From Sphingobacteriaceae bacterium DW12 (GTDB lineage Bacteria; Bacteroidota; Bacteroidia; Sphingobacteriales; Sphingobacteriaceae), in the NCBI GenBank assembly GCA_000783305.1, contig JROE01000005.1:372001-436000 (forward strand): DNA of 64,000 nt. The letters are read 5' to 3'. Positions 53,694 to 62,683 of the stretch are shown here, in pieces (the stretch's first letter is position 1; each line of letters begins with the position of its first letter). Below the pieces are notes generated by a model. The model worked only from the letters and a program-made list of their open reading frames with translations, was not told where the DNA came from and made no database searches. The position numbers were made by a program, and so were the translations under genes.

Positions 53694-54881
53694 ATGTACG
53701 ATACTAAGGAATTGGAAGCGTTAGCTTCTTTTTATAAAAATCAGCTTCTAAATGACACCGTGCCCTTTTGGTTTCCACGGTCATACGATACCGAATTTGG
53801 AGGGTATCTCCTTATGCGTGACGCCGACGGCTCATTGATTGATACTGACAAAGCGGTGTGGATTCAAGGTCGGGCATGTTGGCTTTTAGCCACCTTATAT
53901 AATACAGTAGCTCCTAATCCGGAGTGGCTTGAGGGCGCCCGATTGGGCTATGAATTCCTTCGTAACAAATGTTTTGATGCTAGTGGTAAAATGTACTTTC
54001 ATGTAGATCGACAAGGTACCCCCATTCGCATGCGCCGATATTTCTTTTCGGAGACTTTTGCAGTAATTGCTTTTGCAGCCTATGCAAAGGCATCAGGAGA
54101 CCAAGAGGCTGCTCGATTGGCTAGAGAAATCTTTGGTGTTTGTATGGAATATGCCAATGGATCGAGGACCATGACTTCCAAATTTGAAAACACACGTCCC
54201 AGTAAAGGTATTGGGATTCCCATGATTATGATCAATACTGCACAGCAATTACGTGAGACCATTGGAGATGAAAGATGTGATTCAGCTATACGACATTGGA
54301 TAGCTGAAATTGAGCACAACTTTGTCAAGGATGATTTGCGTTGCGTGATGGAACAAGTAGCATCCGATGGTAGTATCATCGATCATATCGACGGTAGGAC
54401 ACTCAATCCTGGACATGCCATCGAAGGTGCTTGGTTTATCCTGCATGAAGCAAGGTATCGGGGTAATGATTCTCATCTAATCGATTTGGGTTGCCGTATG
54501 TTGGATTATATGTGGGATAGGGGATGGGATCAAGAACACGGCGGAATATTGTATTTTAGAGACGTATTTGGTAAGCCAGTGCAAGAATATTGGCAGGATA
54601 TGAAGTTTTGGTGGCCTCAGAACGAAGCCATTATAGCCACACTTTTAGCTTATTTGATGACGGGCGACCAGAAATATGCCGAGCGACATAAAATGATTCA
54701 TGACTATGCATATACCCATTTCCATGATCCTGAACATGGCGAGTGGTTTGGCTATTTGCATCGAGATGGACAGCTTGCACAGACCGCCAAAGGCAACCTG
54801 TTTAAAGGGCCTTTTCATCTGCCAAGACAAGAATGGTATTGTTTACAAATATTAAATGAATTTTTAACAAACAACGTATAG
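53694..54881 (+). CDS. N-acylglucosamine 2-epimerase (AGE family)
   Basis: A 395-residue alpha/alpha-barrel enzyme that interconverts ManNAc and GlcNAc without phosphorylation. The active-site pattern HVDRQGTPIRMRRYFFSETF and AHF/HFHDPEHGEWFGYLHRDG with its histidines, plus LNPGHAIEGAWFILHEA, are conserved. It takes the ManNAc from NanA. This is the NanE-type solution of Bacteroides fragilis (nanLET) rather than the NanE-6P route of Escherichia coli. It starts 150 bases after the transporter and 2 bases before the sialidase. Confidence 0.92.
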   Translation: MYDTKELEALASFYKNQLLNDTVPFWFPRSYDTEFGGYLLMRDADGSLIDTDKAVWIQGRACWLLATLYNTVAPNPEWLEGARLGYEFLRNKCFDASGKMYFHVDRQGTPIRMRRYFFSETFAVIAFAAYAKASGDQEAARLAREIFGVCMEYANGSRTMTSKFENTRPSKGIGIPMIMINTAQQLRETIGDERCDSAIRHWIAEIEHNFVKDDLRCVMEQVASDGSIIDHIDGRTLNPGHAIEGAWFILHEARYRGNDSHLIDLGCRMLDYMWDRGWDQEHGGILYFRDVFGKPVQEYWQDMKFWWPQNEAIIATLLAYLMTGDQKYAERHKMIHDYAYTHFHDPEHGEWFGYLHRDGQLAQTAKGNLFKGPFHLPRQEWYCLQILNEFLTNNV

Positions 54882-54883
54882 AT

Positions 54884-56044
54884 ATGAAGAAATCCATCTC
54901 AGCATTACTGGGACTTACCCTGCTAGCTACCAGTTTGACGGCACAAGAGACCGTCGTTTTTAAGTCAGGTGATGACGGTTACGCCAGTTACCGTATACCC
55001 GCAATAATCAAGAACAAACAGGGTGAACTATTAGCTTTTTCCGAAGGACGAGTCGATCATTCCGGTGACTATGGAAATGTGGATATCGTCTATAAAATTA
55101 GTGCGGACAATGGAAAGACATGGGGAAAGCTTCAAGTAGCTGCTGACTATGATAAATTGCAAGCTGGAAATGCTGCACCGGTGGTTGATCTTTTAGATCC
55201 TCAGTATCCACAAGGACGTATCTTTCTGTTCTACAATACCGGCAATAACCATGAAGGCGAGGTGAGGAAAGGGAATGGCCTCCGAGAGCTCTGGTATATC
55301 ACCTCGACTGATGGAGGGAGGACTTGGTCCGAAGCAGTGAATATCACTACACAAGCGCATCGTCCAAAGCAACCACAAATTAATGCCGAGTATAATTTTG
55401 AACAAGATTGGAGAGCTTATGCCAATACACCTGGACACGGTTTGCAATTTGATTCAGGTACTTATAAGGGACGTCTCTATATTCCTGCCAACCACTCTGC
55501 AGGTGTACCCAAGTCAGCGGGGCGGGACTACTATGCACATGCATACTATTCAGATGATCACGGTAAGAGTTTCAAGCTAGCGGAGACCATCACTTTTGAA
55601 GGAGGCAATGAGACCATGGCTGCTCAGATATCCAAGGATGGACTGTATATGAATACCCGCAATCAACAGGGCAATGTCAGGAATCGTATTGTATCCTACT
55701 CCAGTGATGGAGGGGTGACATGGGATACTACTTTTTACGATAAAAATCTTCCCGATCCAGTCAATCAAGGCAGTACATTATCTTGGAAAGAAGGAAATAA
55801 ATATATCCTGGCAGTATGCAATGCCGCCGATCAAAAAGATAGGAATAATCTGACATTACGGGTTTCCAAAAATCAAGGCAAGGATTGGTATTCTAATAAA
55901 GTTGTCGCCAAAGCACCTGAGGGATACAAGGGGTCTTTTTCTGCCTATTCGGATATCGTGAAAATTGGTAAAAAGAAGATAGGTGTATTATACGAAAAAG
56001 ATGATTACAAAGAGATTGTATTTGTTCCTGTAGCTTACAAGTAA
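54884..56044 (+). CDS. nanH: Exported sialidase (GH33)
   Basis: A 386-residue neuraminidase with a signal peptide (MKKSISALLGLTLLATSLTAQ). The FRIP-type motif reads YRIP with Arg37, the catalytic Asp region is GRVDHSGDYGNVD (Arg56, Asp62), and five Asp-box-like turns are visible: SADNGKTWG (residues 73-81), STDGGRTWS, SDDHGKSFK, SSDGGVTWD and SKNQGKDWY. It releases terminal sialic acids from glycoconjugates. It follows the epimerase by 2 bases as the last large gene of the nan operon. Confidence 0.94.
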   Translation: MKKSISALLGLTLLATSLTAQETVVFKSGDDGYASYRIPAIIKNKQGELLAFSEGRVDHSGDYGNVDIVYKISADNGKTWGKLQVAADYDKLQAGNAAPVVDLLDPQYPQGRIFLFYNTGNNHEGEVRKGNGLRELWYITSTDGGRTWSEAVNITTQAHRPKQPQINAEYNFEQDWRAYANTPGHGLQFDSGTYKGRLYIPANHSAGVPKSAGRDYYAHAYYSDDHGKSFKLAETITFEGGNETMAAQISKDGLYMNTRNQQGNVRNRIVSYSSDGGVTWDTTFYDKNLPDPVNQGSTLSWKEGNKYILAVCNAADQKDRNNLTLRVSKNQGKDWYSNKVVAKAPEGYKGSFSAYSDIVKIGKKKIGVLYEKDDYKEIVFVPVAYK

Positions 56045-56060
56045 GATTCCTAAGATAGCA

Positions 56061-56195
56061 TTGACTACGATACTCGGTATGATTGCCTTGTGGATGATTT
56101 ACCTTGGCGTGAAAGCAGACTTATTACCTCCTGTATTGACAGGTTTCGGATTTCTCGTAATCGGTGCTTTATTGATGCTTCGTGCAAAGAAATAA
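56061..56195 (+). CDS. Possible tiny two-helix membrane protein at the end of the nan operon
   Basis: An open frame ending TAA at 56193-56195. The most likely start is the ATG at 56079 (38 residues) or a TTG at 56061 (44 residues). The product is two hydrophobic segments (MIALWMIYLGV and LTGFGFLVIGALLML) around DLLPP, ending in RAKK. It is followed at once by the operon terminator. There is no family call. It may be a real small protein or a chance frame. Confidence 0.4.
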   Translation: MTTILGMIALWMIYLGVKADLLPPVLTGFGFLVIGALLMLRAKK

Positions 56196-56253
56196 AGGGG
56201 GGTGTCTCCTCTGTTTTTTGAAAAACAAAAGCAGAGGACATGCCCTTTTTTGT
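56194..56253 (+). terminator. Terminator of the nan operon
   Basis: AAGGGGGGTGTCTCCTCTG pairs imperfectly with CAGAGGACATGCCCTT and is followed by TTTTTTG. Its place right after the tiny ORF marks the end of the transcript. Confidence 0.75.
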
Positions 56254-56356
56254 CCCTATCAAAGGGAGTGCAAGATATTTCCGCTATTCGATGTTTTTTC
56301 ACTTCGATATTAAACTTCGACCACAAAAATACATCTTACTATGTAAACGGTAGCAT

Positions 56357-56998
56357 ATGAGAAAGATCTTTTTATTGATGGTGTTATGGTGTAGTTTGAG
56401 CGTGGTATTTGCCCAACACGGCCGCGTTGAAACAGATATCTTCGGGAATTTGGATTATATTTCTAAGGATGGCAAATACACTGCCACGCTCGAAAAGAAT
56501 ATTTTTGATGATTTAACTTTTACCGACAGCAAGAATAACGAAGTCGTCTACGAGAAGAAATACTTGGATCGTACCTATCCAGGCATCCGTCAAAATAAGA
56601 AAATGAAAACCGACATATTCTATGAATTGTTGCGTCAAAATAGAAAGTCCGAAGGCTACCGGGCCAAGTATCAAATTGATATTTTTAATAAGCTTATCAT
56701 CGAAGATAATAGAGGATACAAATTGGAAGAGGGAAAAGATATTTTTGGGCATGATAGTTTTGAGGAGGAAATCAATGGAGAGAAAATTTCCGTAAAGCGA
56801 AATATACATGGCGATCTTGAATTCACCTCCGGCAAAGATAAGGCCTCTCTAAAGAAAGATATTTTTGATAAGTGGATTTATGAGGATAGTATTGGCAATC
56901 GCTTTCAATTTGGTGAACGGACTTGGACCCGACTGATTCGTAAATTTCGTACCGATGAAAATATCTTTAGAATCCTGATCGATCAATATTTTTTCTAA
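56357..56998 (+). CDS. Exported DIF-repeat protein, unknown function
   Basis: A 213-residue protein with a signal peptide (MRKIFLLMVLWCSLSVVFAQ). The mature part is built from about eight units of 19-22 residues, each starting with a DIF-like triplet: DIF at 27, NIF at 48, DIF at 86, 108 and 128, NIH at 149, DIF at 168 and NIF at 202. Two longer gaps (48-86 and 168-202) could each hold one degenerate unit. Each unit has the pattern charged-DIF-x2-L/W-x-F/Y followed by an Asp/Asn/Gly-rich turn and a strand, as in short beta-hairpin repeats (WG, YD or MORN type). I recognise no family. It stands alone between the nan terminator and the ECF sigma gene. Confidence 0.8.
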   Translation: MRKIFLLMVLWCSLSVVFAQHGRVETDIFGNLDYISKDGKYTATLEKNIFDDLTFTDSKNNEVVYEKKYLDRTYPGIRQNKKMKTDIFYELLRQNRKSEGYRAKYQIDIFNKLIIEDNRGYKLEEGKDIFGHDSFEEEINGEKISVKRNIHGDLEFTSGKDKASLKKDIFDKWIYEDSIGNRFQFGERTWTRLIRKFRTDENIFRILIDQYFF

Positions 56999-57334
56999 AT
57001 AACCTCTATTTTAAGCACTTTTTTGACTTATTACACCGTTAATGCGTTAATATGGTTGTTCTCCTCACGAACAAGTATTTTATTTTCATAGTGTTTGATA
57101 AGCAGATTGTACTTGTAGAGTTGTACGCGCAATGTGCCATTTATTCCTTTCTTCAGCTTTTTAAGTAAATGATTCCATCATATTGTTTCCAAATCTCGAT
57201 CTCTCATCAAAAAAAAGTGAAAAATTGAGTAATCACGATTGAATTTGTATCTTGTTGAACTTTTATAAACGAGTACCAACAATAAACCTATTGCCCACAG
57301 GCGCCAAATAGTAAGTAATTCAATACGTTTCGAT
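56999..57334 (+). promoter_or_regulatory. Gene-free leader of the ECF sigma operon
   Basis: These 336 bases hold no gene that I can support. A TTG followed 20 bases later by TATCTTG, about 85-90 bases before the sigma gene, is a weak promoter candidate. I see no hairpin. Confidence 0.3.
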
Positions 57335-57898
57335 ATGTCCATATTCCAAGAAAGTACAGACGAAGAATTAGTTTCTTTACTGAAAGAAGGAAATGAACAT
57401 GCTTTTTCTATGATTTATCAAAGACATTGGAGGAGATTATTCGTGATTGCCAGTCAAAAGATAAATTCATTTGAGGAGGCCGAAGAAATTGTGCAAGATA
57501 TATTTTTCAGCTTATGGACACGTCGTATGAATCTCGAAATTCAGGGTAATCTGTCCAACTATCTATCTGTATCTGTTAAGTATCGAGTTATTCGTGTACT
57601 TGATAAGCATTATCGGCATCGGAATTATCTCAATTCATTGGTCGATACGTCACTGGTAGATGATTCAACTCAAGAAAACCTGCTGTTTGAAGAATTGCGC
57701 GGACAGTTATCAAAATACATAGATGAGTTGCCTGAAAAATGTCGATTAGTCTTTCAGCTGAGTCGTGAACAAGGATATTCCCAAAAAGATATTGCCAAAG
57801 AATTGAATATTTCAGAGAAAACCGTAGAGACACATCTAGGTAAGGCTCGTAAATATTTGCGCTCGCGTTTGGCCCATTTCTTTCAAATTCTTTTATAA
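57335..57898 (+). CDS. ECF RNA polymerase sigma factor, FecI-like
   Basis: A 187-residue sigma factor with region 2 (AFSMIYQRHWRRLFVIASQKINSFEEAEEIVQDIFFSLWTRR) and region 4 (LPEKCRLVFQLSREQGYSQKDIAKELNISEKTVETHLGKARKYLRSRL). It is of the Bacteroidota group that is paired with FecR-like anti-sigma factors and STN-domain SusC proteins. It is followed after 63 bases by such a FecR. It should direct transcription of the downstream susC-susD pair when the outer-membrane transporter signals substrate. Confidence 0.94.
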   Translation: MSIFQESTDEELVSLLKEGNEHAFSMIYQRHWRRLFVIASQKINSFEEAEEIVQDIFFSLWTRRMNLEIQGNLSNYLSVSVKYRVIRVLDKHYRHRNYLNSLVDTSLVDDSTQENLLFEELRGQLSKYIDELPEKCRLVFQLSREQGYSQKDIAKELNISEKTVETHLGKARKYLRSRLAHFFQILL

Positions 57899-57961
57899 AT
57901 TTTTCATTTTGGACTAATGGATTTTTACACCTAGTGATACATAGATGTAAAGAGCCTCATT

Positions 57962-59122
57962 ATGAAAGATCGATTTTACTACGAATACCTCGCCTCTAAA
58001 TGGTTGGATGGCCGTATTACCCAACAGGAAAAGGATGAATTTTCGGCGTGGTATGCTATGTTGAATCAAGAAGAATTGCAAGTACCTGCTTCTTTTGCGA
58101 AGAATGAGGAAGAGTTGAATCGACGTATGTTCGAGCACATTACCAAAAAGATCCATCCCGTACATCAGTTGCCCCAACCAAGAAAAGTTTCTACTACTGT
58201 ATGGGTAGGTCTTGCCGCATCACTTTTGCTCATAGCATTAATAAGCGCATTATGGAAATCTAGCTATTCAGCTAAAGAAAGTCTCCACGCACATTCGGTC
58301 GTAGAACCCGGAGGTCCCAAGGCTTTGTTGACCCTTTCAAACGGTAGTGTAATAGACTTGGATAGTATTGTCAACGGAAGTTTTGTTGAGGATGATGGCA
58401 TCATCATAGAAAAAGATACCGATGGCCAACTGATTTATAGATTGGCTAGTGGCGGGACTGATGAAGCAACCTACGCATTCAATACAATCAGTACCCCTAG
58501 AGGAGGCGAATACAAAATTGTTCTTCCCGATGGATCCCGCGTATGGCTCAATGCAGCATCGTCATTGCGTTACCCTTTGATATTTAATGCTGACCGTCGA
58601 GAAGTCGAGCTTCTAGAGGGAGAGGCTTATTTTGAGATAAATAAATCGATACGATCCCAAAAAAATATTCCGTTTATTGTCCATGCTCAGGAACAAGAAC
58701 TTGAGGTATTGGGTACGAGGTTTAATATCAATACCTATCTCCATACGCAAGTTTTTACCACTTTGATTGAAGGATCGGTTAAGGCAGGCTTTAAACAGTC
58801 TACACAACGTCAATTTTTGAAGCCAGGACAGCAGTTGCATTTAAATGCAAAGTCAAATACAACTTCTATTTCTGATGTATCCCTAGACCCCATATTGGCC
58901 TGGAAAGATGGATTATTCTACTTTGAAAATGCAAGTTTGGAAGTTGTTCTTGACGAATTTTCACGCTGGTATGATATTGATATCGAAATCAAAGATAAAA
59001 CTAAAAAATACAATTTCTTTGGTAAGATACCACGTAACACCAATCTGTCTACAGCATTAGCCATATTAAGAACGACTGGCGTTGACTATAAAATGGAAAA
59101 AAGAAAACTGATTATATACTAA
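57962..59122 (+). CDS. FecR-type anti-sigma factor
   Basis: A 386-residue inner-membrane regulator. It has a cytoplasmic N-terminal helical part (YLASKWLDGRITQQEKDEFSAWY), one membrane helix (WVGLAASLLLIALISALW, about residues 81-98), then the periplasmic FecR domain (GGEYKIVLPDGSRVWLNAASSLRYP) and the C-terminal DUF4974 (FENASLEVVLDEFSRWYDIDIEI, FFGKIPRNTNLSTALAIL). It should receive the signal from the STN domain of the SusC downstream and release the sigma factor. Confidence 0.94.
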   Translation: MKDRFYYEYLASKWLDGRITQQEKDEFSAWYAMLNQEELQVPASFAKNEEELNRRMFEHITKKIHPVHQLPQPRKVSTTVWVGLAASLLLIALISALWKSSYSAKESLHAHSVVEPGGPKALLTLSNGSVIDLDSIVNGSFVEDDGIIIEKDTDGQLIYRLASGGTDEATYAFNTISTPRGGEYKIVLPDGSRVWLNAASSLRYPLIFNADRREVELLEGEAYFEINKSIRSQKNIPFIVHAQEQELEVLGTRFNINTYLHTQVFTTLIEGSVKAGFKQSTQRQFLKPGQQLHLNAKSNTTSISDVSLDPILAWKDGLFYFENASLEVVLDEFSRWYDIDIEIKDKTKKYNFFGKIPRNTNLSTALAILRTTGVDYKMEKRKLIIY

Positions 59123-59138
59123 CCTAAATCAACATTAT

Positions 59139-59162
59139 ATGGAAGAAACAAAGAATATATAA
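59139..59162 (+). other. Seven-codon mini-ORF in the leader of the second SusC
   Basis: ATG GAA GAA ACA AAG AAT ATA TAA encodes MEETKNI. It ends 12 bases before a strong hairpin. It may be a leader peptide, but a chance mini-ORF cannot be excluded. Confidence 0.3.
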
Positions 59163-59174
59163 GAAGGCTAAAAG

Positions 59175-59212
59175 GCCAGGTGTGCAGCAACACACCCGGC
59201 GTTGTCTTGGCC
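59175..59212 (+). promoter_or_regulatory. Stem-loop in the susC leader
   Basis: GCCAGGTGTG pairs with CACACCCGGC (59175-59184 with 59191-59200, one A-C mismatch) around a CAGCAA loop. An outer GGCC pair (59174-59177 with 59209-59212) is an alternative. No T tract follows, so it is more likely a regulatory or RNA-binding structure than a terminator. Confidence 0.55.
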
Positions 59213-59280
59213 CATTTCCCTCTTTGTAAAAAGAGAGTTTTATCGAAGAATAAATTTATAAACCAAAACTTTTCAAAAAT

Positions 59281-62200
59281 ATGAATTTTAAACAAAGATT
59301 CAAGTTGTATCCTATTGTGTTCTGTCGCATACGATACCACTTGAAGAAGCATATGTCTTTATCACCGGAATTATTCTTTATGATTATGAGGGTTAAAATT
59401 ATTATCATCACCTTACTGGTCTCTTCTTTGCATCTTTCTGCAAGTGTATATGCGCAACGGATAAATTTGAATGAGAAAAAAGCCCAAATGGTTCAAATTC
59501 TTAACAAGATAGAGAAGCAGGTCGGTTATACTTTTTTTTACAATAAGCGAGATCTCCAGCAACTTAAACCTGTAACGATAGTCGTAAACAACGAACGGTT
59601 AGACGTCACACTGGATAAAATATTTGCTGATCAACCTTTGGGCTATGCGCTGCATGACAAGATTATTGTCATCAAAAAAATCGACCCTTTGGGTAGCCAT
59701 CCGTCCATTATCCCTAGTAAAAGCTTAAAAGTGCAAGAGGATATTATTGGGCAAGTTACAGATTCTTTAAAAAATCCTTTGTCGGGGGTCTCCATTAAGA
59801 TTAAAGGAACAACTCGAGGGACATCGACAGACAACGGTGGGAAATTTAGAATTCCGGCTAAGAGCGGAGAAATTTTGTCTTTCTCCGCAATCGGATATAG
59901 AGCATTAGAGACAGAGGTCACGGACCAAAGAACACTTCAGGTTATATTAACTTTGGACAATTCAGATTTGGAAGAAGTGGTAGTTTTAGGATTTGGACAG
60001 TCTCAAAAAAAGATCGCGCAAACAGGCTCTTTGGCCTCCATTTCCACAAAAGACCTTAAACAAAGCCCAGTCGCCAACGTTACCAATGCTTTGGCCGGAA
60101 GACTTCCTGGATTAATTACACTGCAGCGAAGCGGAGAGCCGGGATATGATAATTCTGACTTATTGATAAGAGGTCGTTCTACTTTTAATAGCGTGTCTCC
60201 CCTAATTACGATAGATGGGGTCCAAAAAGATTATAGTGCCATTAATCTGTTGGATGTAAACGAAATCGAGAATATTACAATCCTCAAGGATGCGTCAGCT
60301 ACAGCATTGTATGGTGTCAAGGGAGCCAACGGCGTGATTATCATCACGACAAGAAGGGGGCGTGAAGGTGCTCCCCAGATGCAGTTGTCCACTCAGACGG
60401 CGGTACAGACACCTACTAGACTTCCATTGATCCTCGGCTCGTATGATTATGCACGGCTTTCCAATGAGGCTTATCTCAATGATAATCCAGATGGCATATT
60501 GATTCCCTATGATGAGATTAGTCTAGAAGCCTATCGCACAGGAATCAACCCCCTAAAATACCCAGATATCAATTGGATGCAAGAGGCCATGAAAAATTCC
60601 TTATTGTCTCAATCCAATTTTAACATCAGCGGCGGCAGTCCCAAGACGCGATATTTTGTCAATATTGGATATACCAATCAAAATGGAATCTATAAATCCG
60701 AAAAACAGCCCAAATACGATCCAAATGTATCTTTCAAAAGGTACAATTTTCGGTCTAACGTGGATGTAGATTTTGACAAAGACTTCAGCATGTCTTTGAA
60801 TTTGTTCGGTGCAATTGAAAATGGGCGCTATCCTAGATCCAGTGCATCCACACTTTTTGATATGTTGCAAAAAGTTACCCCAAATGCCTTTCCGATTAAA
60901 TATCCAACTGGATTTTATGCCCAAACTCCCTCTTTATTGAACCCTTTCTATTGGCTTAATACGCAGGGGTATGCTCAAAATTTTAATTCATCCCTATCGG
61001 GTATGCTATCCGCTACGCGCAAGTTGGACTTTATCGTTGAAGGCCTTTCGATTAAAGGGAATTATTCTTTTGATGGCTATTTCAAGAATCAGTTTACTCG
61101 TACTCGAAGTGAGCGCGCCGCCTATTATAATGGCACTGGAGATTATGACAATTTGGATAGCTACACTTATACCCAAGAAGACCTTCCCCTGTCTGCTCCA
61201 TCTTCATCCTTCAACCAGAATAGGGATATTTGGATGGATGCGTCCATTAACTATTCCAATACTTTTGGGGCCCATGCAGTCAGCGGCTTATTACTCGCTA
61301 ACAGGACCCAGAAGGTTATTGGGGGGCAGATACCCTATGTCTCACAAGGATTGGTCACCAGGCTCACCTACAACTATAACAACAAGTACTTCGGAGAGTT
61401 CAACGCGGGATACAATGGTACCGACAATTTTGCTAAAGACAATCGATATGGTTTCTTTCCTGCATTTTCTGCCGGATGGATCGTTTCGGAAGAATCCTTC
61501 CTAAAAGAAAATCAAGTATTGACCTTTATGAAAATTAGAGGGTCATATGGCCTCACCGGAAATGACCAATTGAGTGGAAGACGCTGGTTGTTCATTTCTG
61601 AATATAATGATTACTCTGGATACAACTTTGGCGATCCGTTAGTTTGGATGTCCGGAGTTGGTGAAGGCGCTATTGCCAATCCATTGGTTTCGTGGGAGGT
61701 AGCCCGTAAAGGCAATCTAGGAATGGAGTTCAAACTATGGAAAGACTTGATTGAATTGAATGTGGATCTATTCCATGAAAAACGCAATGACATCTTGATT
61801 ACAAGAGGTTCTGTCCCATCGATGATCGGTATTCCAAGTGGTAATCTCGCTCCGGTCAATTTCGGAGAGACTGTTAATAAGGGATTTGAAATAGAGCTTA
61901 ATCATAGAAAGACAGTCGGCGATGTTTCGTATTTCGTTAAGGCAAATGCATCGTTCGCTCGAAACAAGATTATTTTTATGGATGAAGAGTCTAAGCCTTA
62001 TCCGTATTTGACCAATACCGGGCGCCCCATAGGACAATATTTTGGCCTCAAAGCAGATGGCTTCTTTAACAATGTAGAAGAGATTCAAAACCACGCACAG
62101 CAATTTGGCCAGGTTATTCCAGGTGACATCCGTTATGTGGATCTAAATGGCGATAATATCATTGACCAAAATGATGCAGGGCCCATTGGCAAAAGCGATG

Positions 62201-62682
62201 TGCCCGAGGTTTTTTACGGACTTTACTTAGGTCTGAACTGGAAGGGGTTTGATGTAAGCTGTCTTTTCCAAGGCGCAGATGGTTTCAATGTGTTGTTGAG
62301 CGATCAGGCCGTGTATGAATTTGTAGAGGGACGCAATGTCCTCCAGCATCATTTGGATCGGTGGACGCCAGAGACTGCCTCTACAGCCAATTATCCTGTA
62401 TTACACTATGGATTCAATAATAACAACCATAGACCCTCATCTTTTTTCTTAAAAGATGCATCCTATATCAGGCTGAAAAATGCAGAGATAGGGTACACAT
62501 TCAAAAATGTCAAATTGACAAAGGGTAAAAAATTCAGCTCCGTGCGCGTCTATACCAACGGTATGAACCTTATTACTTGGGACAAGATAGGTGGGTCATA
62601 TGATCCCGAGATTCGGAGCGGAAGCGGTAACAACTATCCGCAGCAGAAGGTCTATAACTTTGGTTTATCGGTTAGTTTTTAA
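59281..62682 (+). CDS. STN-domain SusC-type TonB-dependent transporter
   Basis: A 1133-residue TonB-dependent barrel. After a long basic leader and a hydrophobic segment (IIIITLLVSSLHLSASVYAQ) it has an STN domain (RINLNEKKAQMVQILNKIEKQVGYTFFYN to GYALHDKIIVIKK), then the CarboxypepD-like domain (IIGQVTDSLKNPLSGVSIKIKGTTRG), a plug (VVLGFGQSQKKIAQTGSLASISTKD, LTIDGVQKDYSAINLLDVNEIENITILKDASATALYG) and the barrel ending VYNFGLSVSF. The STN domain is the sensor that contacts FecR. It is paired with the ECF/FecR genes upstream and the SusD downstream. The substrate is unknown. Confidence 0.94.
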   Translation: MNFKQRFKLYPIVFCRIRYHLKKHMSLSPELFFMIMRVKIIIITLLVSSLHLSASVYAQRINLNEKKAQMVQILNKIEKQVGYTFFYNKRDLQQLKPVTIVVNNERLDVTLDKIFADQPLGYALHDKIIVIKKIDPLGSHPSIIPSKSLKVQEDIIGQVTDSLKNPLSGVSIKIKGTTRGTSTDNGGKFRIPAKSGEILSFSAIGYRALETEVTDQRTLQVILTLDNSDLEEVVVLGFGQSQKKIAQTGSLASISTKDLKQSPVANVTNALAGRLPGLITLQRSGEPGYDNSDLLIRGRSTFNSVSPLITIDGVQKDYSAINLLDVNEIENITILKDASATALYGVKGANGVIIITTRRGREGAPQMQLSTQTAVQTPTRLPLILGSYDYARLSNEAYLNDNPDGILIPYDEISLEAYRTGINPLKYPDINWMQEAMKNSLLSQSNFNISGGSPKTRYFVNIGYTNQNGIYKSEKQPKYDPNVSFKRYNFRSNVDVDFDKDFSMSLNLFGAIENGRYPRSSASTLFDMLQKVTPNAFPIKYPTGFYAQTPSLLNPFYWLNTQGYAQNFNSSLSGMLSATRKLDFIVEGLSIKGNYSFDGYFKNQFTRTRSERAAYYNGTGDYDNLDSYTYTQEDLPLSAPSSSFNQNRDIWMDASINYSNTFGAHAVSGLLLANRTQKVIGGQIPYVSQGLVTRLTYNYNNKYFGEFNAGYNGTDNFAKDNRYGFFPAFSAGWIVSEESFLKENQVLTFMKIRGSYGLTGNDQLSGRRWLFISEYNDYSGYNFGDPLVWMSGVGEGAIANPLVSWEVARKGNLGMEFKLWKDLIELNVDLFHEKRNDILITRGSVPSMIGIPSGNLAPVNFGETVNKGFEIELNHRKTVGDVSYFVKANASFARNKIIFMDEESKPYPYLTNTGRPIGQYFGLKADGFFNNVEEIQNHAQQFGQVIPGDIRYVDLNGDNIIDQNDAGPIGKSDVPEVFYGLYLGLNWKGFDVSCLFQGADGFNVLLSDQAVYEFVEGRNVLQHHLDRWTPETASTANYPVLHYGFNNNNHRPSSFFLKDASYIRLKNAEIGYTFKNVKLTKGKKFSSVRVYTNGMNLITWDKIGGSYDPEIRSGSGNNYPQQKVYNFGLSVSF

Positions 62683-62683
62683 G

